In this document: positions 22,164 through 29,034 of the stretch, one piece after another
Numbering within the stretch: the first letter of the stretch is position 1
Layout: every line of letters starts with the position of its first letter
From: a virus
Reading direction: 5' to 3' (one strand)
DNA: 37,799 nt
Virus record (IMG/VR): IMGVR_UViG_3300031902_000027
Coordinates: 1 to 37,799 of that record
The notes under the pieces: model-generated
Database searches by the model: none
The model's input: the letters and a program-made list of their open reading frames with translations, nothing else
Told to the model about the DNA's origin: nothing
Made by a program: the position numbers and the translations under genes

Positions 22164-22687
22164 GACGTTGACGCCACTGCAGAACCGACAAAGCCGGGAG
22201 TGTTACTGTCCATATTCAGTGAGACTGGTGAGAGATCAGAGACGTTAGGATCGGCCATCGCGCTATCCACTTGCTGATTCACCGCGCCGGCTGTGTCCTT
22301 GAGAGCTGACAACGCTTGTCCGGCCTCAATGAATGCAATTTCGAAGGTGGCATAGCCGCCTTGCGCGCGACGTTCGGTGACGCTGTAAGTATCAACAACG
22401 ACCGTTTCATCACCAACCGTCGTCGGACGAACAAGTACGCCGTTGCCAAGTGCGTCTAGCTGCGCAATCAAAGCGTCGCGATCTTGCTCATAGTACGGAC
22501 CAATCACATAGGCTGTGATCGAAAAACGCTTCGCACGATGCCCCATGTCTTCAGCATACGGGATATCGCGCTTGGGATATTCGTGCAACGCGATCCGACG
22601 ACCGCTTGCCTTGACATCGACATCAACAAAAAAGCCGGCCCCATTATAAGAAGCCGGCTGAAGGTTGAGACGCCAAGGCGATGCCAT
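22160..22687 (-). CDS. N: DNA circularisation protein gpN, N-terminal domain
   Basis: A 175-residue protein: WRLNLQPASYNGAGFFVDVDVKASGRRIALHEYPKRDIPYAEDMGHRAKRFSITAYVIG is the DNA-circularisation N-terminal domain of the Mu gpN family, followed by DALIAQLDALGNGVLVRPT and a strand. The chain stops at 175 residues and the rest of gpN follows as its own gene. The domain resembles tail or baseplate connector proteins. A terminator-like hairpin falls within its first 20 codons. Confidence 0.85.
   Translation of the reverse strand: MASPWRLNLQPASYNGAGFFVDVDVKASGRRIALHEYPKRDIPYAEDMGHRAKRFSITAYVIGPYYEQDRDALIAQLDALGNGVLVRPTTVGDETVVVDTYSVTERRAQGGYATFEIAFIEAGQALSALKDTAGAVNQQVDSAMADPNVSDLSPVSLNMDSNTPGFVGSAVASTS
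22628..22659 (-). terminator. Terminator-like hairpin inside gpN coding sequence
   Basis: On the minus strand AGCCGGC pairs with GCCGGCT around a loop of about 13 bases, directly followed by a T6 run. This has the form of a Rho-independent terminator but is coded within residues 10-20 of the gpN N-terminal gene. It may be partly active (attenuation) or silent while ribosomes pass. Confidence 0.4.
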
Positions 22688-24846
22688 TATTCGCGAGCCG
22701 CCTCTTGCATCTGGAATCCTCTGGTCAATGTGTGCTCCTTGAACAAGCCGCCATAAGTCAGATCAACCTTTGAACCCTTCGGCAAATTGCCCAAAGAGAC
22801 ATCGAGTTTTGCATCACCAGAGACCGTGTGATTGACGGAGTTAGCCGCCTTATTGTTGGCGAGAAGATCACCACTGTGCCGAAAATCATAACCACGTGGA
22901 CCAAGAGCAGAAAAATTACTCCGCATGCTACCTTGATTGCCACCAATACCGACGAAACGTCCCGTCGTCGGATCATAACTATCAACCATAGTCACATGTG
23001 AACCAGTTGAACCGGTGCTGGCACCTCGCCGTATTGCAAAATCACCAGCAACCGGATTGTTTGTCGGAGTGCCCCAATTACGCCAATTGGAAGCTATCGC
23101 TGGATTTTTCGGAGGAATGCCACCTGCGGATTTTACAACACTGGCAGCAAACTCACCGCACCATGAACCTTGTTGCGGATATCCGTTGGCAGCCATAAAT
23201 TGCCGAACAGCACCGGGACCGCCCTTCAAAGCGACCTCACGTGCCCGGCTTATGAGATCAGATGGAATCCCACCACCGCCGCCATTCGTACCCTCTGCAG
23301 TGCGAATAGCTCCAGCTAACCGTGGATCATTGTTGTCAACAATATCATTGCGCCCAATCCCAAGCGTTTTACCAACAGTGTTTTTCCAATCGGCATTTCC
23401 TTGAGAATACTTATCGCCAAATTTATCGAGTGTGAGACCGCTGTAAGCGTTAGATTTTAAAAGAGCGCTATGGGCCGCATCACCGGAAGCCTGATCAGGA
23501 AAGATCGCGAAACCACGACTATCAGCTCCAGTCGCACCAAAGGACTTTGCGAGCGGGCCATACTTCAAGTTACCGCGATTGTTATTGCGGTTACCACGCG
23601 TCCCAGCACCGCCCCCACTACCAGCGAGCAAAGCGTCACTAACGCCACCGCCACCGCCGCCGCCACCGCCGCCACCGCCGCCACCGCCGCCGCCACCGCC
23701 GCCGCCGCCACCCATCGGCTCGATCCCGCCAGCATCGTCACCTTTGGTGGATGCCCACCAGTCTTTCAGCGCTTGCAACGTTGCATCGTATAGCGTTTTC
23801 TGCTGTTCATCTGGAGACTGTGCCTTGAGGGCATCGAACCCTGCGCTCACTCGCGCGTTCGCGCCAGAACCAGCGTTATCAAAACCAGTGACCTTGCCCC
23901 ACCAAGCATAGAGACGGCCAAGATCAGAATCTGGCGAAATCCATTTCCCTTCTCCAAGCTCTCTGATAGCTTTCGATACTGCCGCAATACTTGATGCAGT
24001 CTGGTCAATCCACCAGATAGTTGACGAACCAAACGACTGGAAAAAGTCATCCTTCAGACCACGTACCGACAACGATAGCGCATTCATTGCGTCGAGAGAT
24101 TGCTTGTTGAGTAAGGGGTTATCCTTATGCGCGGCCATGTACGCGTCGCCGATCACTTTGGCAGCGTCCAATTGCTCCTTGGTCATAGTTGCGAATTGAG
24201 TTGGTAAGCCGAGCAGATTCTCATTGATGTCCCGCTTGATATCGGTAGGAACATCTTTCCTTAGATTAAAAGCTTTCGCTGCTTCCCACTGCTGTTCACG
24301 TGTCTTGCCCTTCATCTTGTTGCCAAGCTCATCAATCACATTGGCATAAGCACCCGCCCATTTAGATCGCTCCGCAGGGCTATTGCGCGCGAACTTTTCC
24401 ATATGCTCGCCGAACGCAGCAACACTCTGAAGAGCCTGTTCGGACGACAGGCCAACCTGTTCGAACTGAACAGAGAGAGAGGTGATCGCGTCGATACCAA
24501 GGCCACCACGCTTTGAGACGTCCTGCAGCTTATAGTAATTCTTCGCCGCTTCCTTGATACCATCAACAACCGTCGCAAGCGCCTCGCCAGCCGCGAAACC
24601 GCTGATACCCAGCGCGGCCATCGCTGGAGACAGCACACCGCGAATAGCGCCAGCCGCGTTGCTGATCTTTCCTTTTAGCTCTTCATAAGCTTGCGCGTGA
24701 AGCTTGGCGACCTTGGCACCGGGAGCGTTAGCATTCTGAGCAGCGGCGTGTAATTCCTTCATGTCCTTGATCATCTGCTTTTGAGCAGGCGACCACTTCG
24801 ATGGATCGATTAGCATTACTAATCGAAATTCCGATTCATTGCTCAT
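22687..24846 (-). CDS. Tape measure protein with CHAP-type lytic domain
   Basis: A 719-residue protein. Residues 1-370 are long helices with a hydrophobic stretch near 85-110 (AMAALGISGFAAGEALATVV), as in tape measure proteins that set tail length. A run of 23 glycines (379-401) leads to a domain beginning NNRGNLKYGPL (about 421-520), a pattern linked to peptidoglycan contact. A CHAP-like (TIGR02594-type) domain then carries Cys563 (SWCGEF), His617 (GSHVTM) and Asn637 (GGNQ). So the tail probably carries its own cell-wall enzyme. I start at the ATG at 24846; a TTG at 24852 overlaps the previous stop. Confidence 0.85.
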   Translation of the reverse strand: MSNESEFRLVMLIDPSKWSPAQKQMIKDMKELHAAAQNANAPGAKVAKLHAQAYEELKGKISNAAGAIRGVLSPAMAALGISGFAAGEALATVVDGIKEAAKNYYKLQDVSKRGGLGIDAITSLSVQFEQVGLSSEQALQSVAAFGEHMEKFARNSPAERSKWAGAYANVIDELGNKMKGKTREQQWEAAKAFNLRKDVPTDIKRDINENLLGLPTQFATMTKEQLDAAKVIGDAYMAAHKDNPLLNKQSLDAMNALSLSVRGLKDDFFQSFGSSTIWWIDQTASSIAAVSKAIRELGEGKWISPDSDLGRLYAWWGKVTGFDNAGSGANARVSAGFDALKAQSPDEQQKTLYDATLQALKDWWASTKGDDAGGIEPMGGGGGGGGGGGGGGGGGGGGGGGVSDALLAGSGGGAGTRGNRNNNRGNLKYGPLAKSFGATGADSRGFAIFPDQASGDAAHSALLKSNAYSGLTLDKFGDKYSQGNADWKNTVGKTLGIGRNDIVDNNDPRLAGAIRTAEGTNGGGGGIPSDLISRAREVALKGGPGAVRQFMAANGYPQQGSWCGEFAASVVKSAGGIPPKNPAIASNWRNWGTPTNNPVAGDFAIRRGASTGSTGSHVTMVDSYDPTTGRFVGIGGNQGSMRSNFSALGPRGYDFRHSGDLLANNKAANSVNHTVSGDAKLDVSLGNLPKGSKVDLTYGGLFKEHTLTRGFQMQEAARE
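23644..23712. repeat. Trinucleotide repeat coding 23 glycines
   Basis: A continuous run of GCC and ACC triplets (plus-strand reading) encodes 23 glycines in the tape measure protein. Triplet slippage would change length in steps of one residue. On the plus strand it makes long Pro or Ala/Thr shadow frames, which are not genes. Confidence 0.9.
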
Positions 24847-24848
24847 CG

Positions 24849-25303
24849 TCAACTTTCCGGAATCTGTTGCTTCAATCGATCATTGGTGATGCGATAAAGC
24901 TCGGCCAATTCATCGAGCGGTCTGTCAAGGAAAATATATGGATCGCATTTGTAAACGAGAGCGAGATCGATAGCCGCTGTCACTAGGTCGTCTAGTTCGG
25001 AGCCATAAAAAAAGGTGACAGCGTCCAAGCAAGACCGGCCATGTCCTCTGATGAGAGATTCGACAGAGATGACGAAGGCACATCGGAAAGTCGCGCGATC
25101 ATTACAGCAAGCTTGGCGTAATCGTGCTCGAACTTCACAGGCTCGCAATGCGGATAAAAAATCAGAGGGTTGCCGGCGCGGATAAGATCGCCACCATTCG
25201 GCTTGCGCATCCTGATGACCTTGACTTCCTCGCCATAAGCTTGAATCGAATGAGTCAGGACGTATTCAATCGGACGTTCAACCTCGTCTTTCTTTTCTGC
25301 CAT
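24849..25303 (-). CDS. Tail assembly chaperone, -1 frameshift product
   Basis: This is the fusion made when ribosomes slip back by one base at the T7 run 25013-25007. The first 99 residues are those of the short chaperone, ending in SPFF; the new frame continues YGSELDDLVTAAIDLALVYKCDPYIFLDRPLDELAELYRI and stops at 24849, giving 151 residues. This mirrors the E/E' (gpG/gpGT) chaperones that bind the tape measure protein in nearly all long-tailed phages. The extension has no believable start of its own, and both frames are typical in composition. Confidence 0.85.
24992..25303 (-). CDS. Tail assembly chaperone, short form (Mu gp41-like)
   Basis: A 103-residue protein with IEYVLTHSIQAYGEEVKVIRMRKPNGGDLIRAGNP, the gp41/gpE-type tail chaperone pattern (an N-terminal beta hairpin with an R-x-P-x-x-x-D segment). 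DYAKLAVMIARLSDVPSSSLSNLSSEDM follows, ending in a Trp-containing helix. It acts only in tail assembly, coating the tape measure protein while the tube forms. It starts 3 bases after the tube gene stop. Confidence 0.85.
   Translation of the reverse strand: MAEKKDEVERPIEYVLTHSIQAYGEEVKVIRMRKPNGGDLIRAGNPLIFYPHCEPVKFEHDYAKLAVMIARLSDVPSSSLSNLSSEDMAGLAWTLSPFFMAPN
25007..25013 (-). promoter_or_regulatory. Slippery site for -1 programmed frameshift
   Basis: The reading frame is CCT TTT TTT ATG, which gives the heptamer T-TTT-TTT with both slipping codons able to re-pair after a -1 shift. It lies 5 codons before the zero-frame stop at 24992. No strong stem was found by eye in the next 20 bases. Confidence 0.85.
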
Positions 25304-25305
25304 GG

Positions 25306-25677
25306 TCAGGAGACCATCTCAGAACAATCCAGCCCTTCAAATGTGACATCAACCTTGCCGTCATGGGTATCGACAACAGAGCCAGCGACCGTCCACGCAT
25401 TGTTCAGAACATAGGTCATGCCGTTGGCGAGCTGCACCTGAACAGTGGAATCGGTGATGGAGTCGAGCTTGGCAATCGACAACTCATTGCCGATAGACAA
25501 GTCGCCCTTGATCTGCGGCACGACAGGCTCTTCGATGTAACCGTGAACGCGATCTTGACCAGCGACGCCGGTTCGCTTGACGGTCGACGGCGTGACTTGA
25601 AACGAACCGCGCGCCTCGTATTGCGTGCCATCGACGCGCACCGAAAGAATGCCGCCGATCCGATTAGGGGTCGCCAT
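25306..25677 (-). CDS. M: Tail tube protein (Mu gpM-like)
   Basis: A 123-residue tail tube protein. It opens RIGGILSVRVDGTQYEARGSFQVTP, the family signature, continues with HGYIEEPVVPQIKGDLSIGNELSIAKL and strand repeats, and ends with DTHDGKVDVTFEGLDCSEM. Hexameric rings of it form the inner tube of the contractile tail. It lies directly after the sheath gene, as in Mu. Confidence 0.9.
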   Translation of the reverse strand: MATPNRIGGILSVRVDGTQYEARGSFQVTPSTVKRTGVAGQDRVHGYIEEPVVPQIKGDLSIGNELSIAKLDSITDSTVQVQLANGMTYVLNNAWTVAGSVVDTHDGKVDVTFEGLDCSEMVS

Positions 25678-25719
25678 GATTCAAAACTCCAATGATGATC
25701 TGAAAAGAGGGGAGGCGGA

Positions 25720-27234
25720 TTAAGTGGCGCTAATCGGCGGATAGAGCAGCCGGAATTGAGCAAGCACGTCGAACTGACGGAGCTGCCCGGCGAGCTGCGG
25801 CGGCCACAGGATGTTCAGTTTGTTCGGATTGTTGTCATCAATCTCAACAACAAGGTTGGCGATGAATGCCGGCAGGTTGCTCACCAAACCATCGTAAGCT
25901 GCCTGCACGAATTCGGAGATCAGCTCAGCCTTCACATCAGTCGGTGTGACCGCTGCTTGACCCGGACCAATCTTGGTGCCGTCCGGGATGAGCTTGACGC
26001 GCGGATACTTCGACGTGATCGAGGATTTCATCCGACGTAGCAGCTCCTGCAACGTCGCGATGATCGTGAGCAACCCGAATGCCGTATCGGACTGGCCGAA
26101 ACTGTTTTCCTGATACTGCGATTGCTCACGCAGGATCATCATATTGCCAGAGGGATCGACGGCCTGTACTGCAAGGCCACTATTGATTAGTGAATTCTGC
26201 TGGCCTTGGATGAAGCGAGACGCGAGTGGGGCAGGGAGGATACCAAGCAATTCCAGCGTCTGCAGCGGGCGCGCGGGATCGGCAGAGAAGCCAAGCGCCG
26301 CAACCGACGCATAAGCCGCCGCAATTTCCCAGACCGGCGAGGGCGTGCCGACCTCGACCGCCATCGTGGAGATGACCGGCGAATTCTGAGCAAGACCCCA
26401 TGTCAACAGATTGGCGTAGCTGTCGCGGCTCGCCGTCAGTACCATGCCGTATTGCTGGCGCGTAAAATTCCAGCGACCGCCTGTGCCGAAACCGTATTCC
26501 GTTCCCCAAGCGCTCATCGTGCCCGTATCGGTATAAGGCAAGCCGACATAATCAAATTCGAGCATCTGGATTGAAGAGATCGCGGCGACCATGTCAGGCT
26601 CGCCAGCGCCTCCAGACATCGGCGCGACCGTGAAGGTCATGCCAACCGGCAGAATCTGGCCACCATAGGCACCGAGATAGTTCGGAATAATAGTGATGTC
26701 GTTTCCGGTCAGACCCTTCCATTGACACGTGAGAGTCACGACGCCGACAGCGGCAATAGCGGTGACGGGAAGGGCAAGGTTGGCATTGATCGCCGTCGCG
26801 ATGTTGCCGGCAATGATGGTCGGAGTATCGGTCGATCCGACCGCGATGCTGACAAGCTGCCCGGCGATATAGAACGCGAGCATGCCAGAGGCTGTGCCGG
26901 CAGTGATGGTGATGGTGCCGTGAGCGGCAACACCAGCAGAAGGATCGGCAACAGGCAAGCACCAGAGCTGCTGTGTCGTGTTGCAGGCAAAGAACGCCAC
27001 GACCATGCGATAGAGCATCGAACCAACACCGAACAGCTCGCCAGCGAGCGCGGCAGAGCCAACCGGAGTCGGCACATTCGGCAAAGCGGTGCCCTTGTTC
27101 GCCCCCGTGGTCAGCATCTGGCCGACCAACAAGGCGCGCTGTGCTTCCGAAAGATTGCCCGCCATCGTGCCGTCAACGACGGCCCAGAAGAGCGGCAGAT
27201 TCCATGACGCTGGAATGGTCGTGCTAATCGCCAT
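25720..27234 (-). CDS. L: Contractile tail sheath protein (Mu gpL-like)
   Basis: A 504-residue sheath protein. The N-terminus (MAISTTIPASWNLPLFWAVVDGTMAG), the middle VGSTDTPTIIAGNIATAINANLALPV block, QLAQNSP-like and ITSKYPRVKLIPDGTKIGPGQAAVTPTDVKAELISEF near residue 425, and the RPLQTLELLGILPAPLASRF segment are all typical of gpL. This establishes a contractile tail (myovirus morphology). Ribosome site AGGAATT-like sequence is absent; GGAG lies a few bases before the ATG. Confidence 0.93.
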   Translation of the reverse strand: MAISTTIPASWNLPLFWAVVDGTMAGNLSEAQRALLVGQMLTTGANKGTALPNVPTPVGSAALAGELFGVGSMLYRMVVAFFACNTTQQLWCLPVADPSAGVAAHGTITITAGTASGMLAFYIAGQLVSIAVGSTDTPTIIAGNIATAINANLALPVTAIAAVGVVTLTCQWKGLTGNDITIIPNYLGAYGGQILPVGMTFTVAPMSGGAGEPDMVAAISSIQMLEFDYVGLPYTDTGTMSAWGTEYGFGTGGRWNFTRQQYGMVLTASRDSYANLLTWGLAQNSPVISTMAVEVGTPSPVWEIAAAYASVAALGFSADPARPLQTLELLGILPAPLASRFIQGQQNSLINSGLAVQAVDPSGNMMILREQSQYQENSFGQSDTAFGLLTIIATLQELLRRMKSSITSKYPRVKLIPDGTKIGPGQAAVTPTDVKAELISEFVQAAYDGLVSNLPAFIANLVVEIDDNNPNKLNILWPPQLAGQLRQFDVLAQFRLLYPPISAT

Positions 27235-27281
27235 TTACGTTCACTCCGAATGAAATGTTTGAAAAGGTCGAACGCCGAAAG

Positions 27282-27298
27282 CCGCGCAACGTGCGCGG
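27282..27298 (-). promoter_or_regulatory. Hairpin before the sheath gene
   Basis: CCGCGCA and TGCGCGG pair perfectly around a 3-base loop in the 97-base gap before the sheath gene, flanked by further CGCCG/CGGCG complementarity. It is placed to act as a terminator-like or mRNA-stability element for this highly expressed gene; no T run follows. Confidence 0.45.
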
Positions 27299-27331
27299 TT
27301 GTTTCCTTTGAACGGCGATGAAGGATGAGGT

Positions 27332-27655
27332 TTAGCTTGGCAGTTTGGTTGCTGGCGCAGTCACAGTCTTGACCGGGTCAGGGCCAGTGAATGTTTTGCC
27401 GGCTGACTTTGGAATCGGCTCGGTCCCATTCTCGTCCTGATAAGTCGCGTGCGCGGGCGGCTTGCTCAGATCAGGTTTCGGCTTCTCGGACTTGAAGGCC
27501 TTATCCTTGTCGGCGGTGATCGCGCCATCGGTGATCATGCGCGCGGTGAAACCATCGTTGTTCCAAGCGCTGCCCGTATCGACAAGCGGACCATCTGAAG
27601 GATGCTTGATGTTCAGTGCATTCTCGCTCAGTGGATAGACGGTGATCTTACTCAT
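27332..27655 (-). CDS. Mu gp38-like small tail protein (DUF2635-like)
   Basis: A 107-residue protein. The first 55 residues (ITVYPLSENALNIKHPSDGPLVDTGSAWNNDGFTARMITDGAI) match the layout of the DUF2635/gp38 proteins, which precede the sheath in Mu-like phages. The C-terminal half is a Pro/Lys-rich tail. Role in the tail is not known. The start is 3 bases after the tail terminator stop. Confidence 0.65.
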   Translation of the reverse strand: MSKITVYPLSENALNIKHPSDGPLVDTGSAWNNDGFTARMITDGAITADKDKAFKSEKPKPDLSKPPAHATYQDENGTEPIPKSAGKTFTGPDPVKTVTAPATKLPS

Positions 27656-27658
27656 CGA

Positions 27659-28252
27659 TTAGGTCCCTTCTGGTAGTGGTGGATTGCCTTCAGGCAAAGT
27701 GATCTCAAGGGAGGCCTGCCCGGATGACACTGTATTCTCAAGCGATGTAACCTCGACGCTTGCCGTCTTGAACCAGTTGGGCGCACGCGGTTCGAAGTAG
27801 CACATGAAGCGGAAGGTCATTTGCAGACGACATTCGAGATAGTAGGTCTCGCCGTTTTGCGGAAACTGAAACGTGCGCGTGATGTTCGGAATCGAGTCGA
27901 TGATTGGTTTGTTGTTGAGATCGCGAAGATCGATGAATGTTCCATCGCACAACAAGGTCTCTTCGATGTCGTTGACCGCGTTATCAACGGACGTGTCGAG
28001 TGCGTTCGGATCGCTCTGCAGATTGGTGACTGATATTGAAATGACAGCATCAACAATGTAGCGGGGCGGTCCAACATTCCCGTCACCATCGGATGAATAG
28101 TTTTCACGCATCAAGTAGACACCGAGCGCGGGGAGCTGGTCGGGCTGAAGCGTTGGGAATGGTGAGGTACGAACCGAACCCCATTGCATTATGTCGGCGG
28201 CCTTCAGACGCACCATGATGGCGTCGCGAATGTAAGTTGCAATCGTGCTCAT
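27659..28252 (-). CDS. Putative tail terminator/completion protein
   Basis: A 197-residue protein. The opening IATYIRDAIMVRLKAADI, PDQLPALGVYLMRE near residue 40, then VDAVISISVTNLQSD and NGETYYLECRLQMTFR fit tail-terminator proteins (lambda gpU and similar), which cap the tube and join it to the head. The C-terminal extension of 40 residues is Glu/Pro-rich. Sequence match is weak; position between head and sheath genes gives most of the support. Confidence 0.65.
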   Translation of the reverse strand: MSTIATYIRDAIMVRLKAADIMQWGSVRTSPFPTLQPDQLPALGVYLMRENYSSDGDGNVGPPRYIVDAVISISVTNLQSDPNALDTSVDNAVNDIEETLLCDGTFIDLRDLNNKPIIDSIPNITRTFQFPQNGETYYLECRLQMTFRFMCYFEPRAPNWFKTASVEVTSLENTVSSGQASLEITLPEGNPPLPEGT

Positions 28253-28632
28253 AGCGGCGTGATGCGCTTAAGCGTCAAGAGACAGCCGCCTTGACCATCC
28301 GGAAACGCATCATCGATAACGAAATTGATAGGGAAAGTCAGATCAACATTTGCCTGCCAATATCCAAGCGGCAGTTGCGAGACCTCTGTCGAAACGCCGT
28401 CGCCCTCGACGGGCGCGACGGTGAATTCAGCAAGACGAATACCCAGAGTGATCGTGCGGTTTGAGAATCGACCGCCGTTCTCCAGAATGATATCGACGTT
28501 ATCGACCTTCCAAACCCCGCGAGCCTGATAGGCTGCTTCGTTGGGACGTGACTTCACTGGTGAGATAGTCACAACCCGAGAAAATATACTCATCGCTGGC
28601 GCTAAAACCAGCGATGAGAAATCGACACCCAT
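28249..28632 (-). CDS. Putative head completion / head-tail joining protein
   Basis: A 127-residue beta-rich protein: SIFSRVVTISPVKSRPNEAAYQARGVWKVDNVDI and later VPVEGDGV-like and LTLKRITPL segments resemble lambda gpFII-type head-closure proteins. The overlap with the tail terminator (ATGA) and position after the DUF2190 gene agree. No catalytic function is expected. Confidence 0.6.
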   Translation of the reverse strand: MGVDFSSLVLAPAMSIFSRVVTISPVKSRPNEAAYQARGVWKVDNVDIILENGGRFSNRTITLGIRLAEFTVAPVEGDGVSTEVSQLPLGYWQANVDLTFPINFVIDDAFPDGQGGCLLTLKRITPL

Positions 28633-28635
28633 GAT

Positions 28636-28968
28636 TCAGAACGACGAATTGAGGCGCACGTTGCCGGTCGCGCTGGGATTCACTGCTGCATCTGTGGCCA
28701 CGCCGATTTTGTAAGCGGCAGTCACAACGGTTGTCGCAAGTAGCGCTGCAGGGTCCCAATAAATCGGAACGCCAACGGTCCAAGCCTGTGCCGAGACCTT
28801 CGGCAAGTTGAACACGCCTTGTGTATAGATGACACCGATATCACCAGCGACGTTCGTATTCGAAGATACGCCGAACATCGCGCCAAAGAAATAGACGAGA
28901 CCCGACACCATGCCGCCGACAGGAGCAACCACGTTCTGCGTGTTGCCCGGAGAAACTTGATTCTTCAT
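28636..28968 (-). CDS. Capsid decoration protein (DUF2190-like)
   Basis: A 110-residue protein with NVVAPVGGMVSGLVYFFGAMFGVSS, then GVFNLPKVSAQAWTVGVPIYWDP and a C-terminal GVATDAAVNPSATGNVRL, which is the DUF2190 pattern. These proteins bind the outside of HK97-type capsids as stabilising decoration. The start at 28968 follows AGGAATT; the upstream frame to 29013 reads through the capsid terminator and is rejected. Confidence 0.85.
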   Translation of the reverse strand: MKNQVSPGNTQNVVAPVGGMVSGLVYFFGAMFGVSSNTNVAGDIGVIYTQGVFNLPKVSAQAWTVGVPIYWDPAALLATTVVTAAYKIGVATDAAVNPSATGNVRLNSSF

Positions 28969-29000
28969 TGTGGAATTCCTTGATGAGAGTGAGATGAAAC

Positions 29001-29027
29001 GAAAAATGGCCACCCCGAAGGGTGGCC
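29001..29027 (-). terminator. Rho-independent terminator after capsid gene
   Basis: On the minus strand GGCCACCC pairs with GGGTGGCC around a TTCG loop, followed by ATTTTTCG. It lies 8 bases after the capsid stop. It should reduce transcription into the tail genes relative to capsid. Confidence 0.9.
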
Positions 29028-29034
29028 AGATTCA

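Noticed and set aside
23470-23911. Pro- and Ala-rich plus-strand frames over the glycine repeat
   Set aside because: They are the mirror of the GGN repeat and neighbouring tape measure codons.
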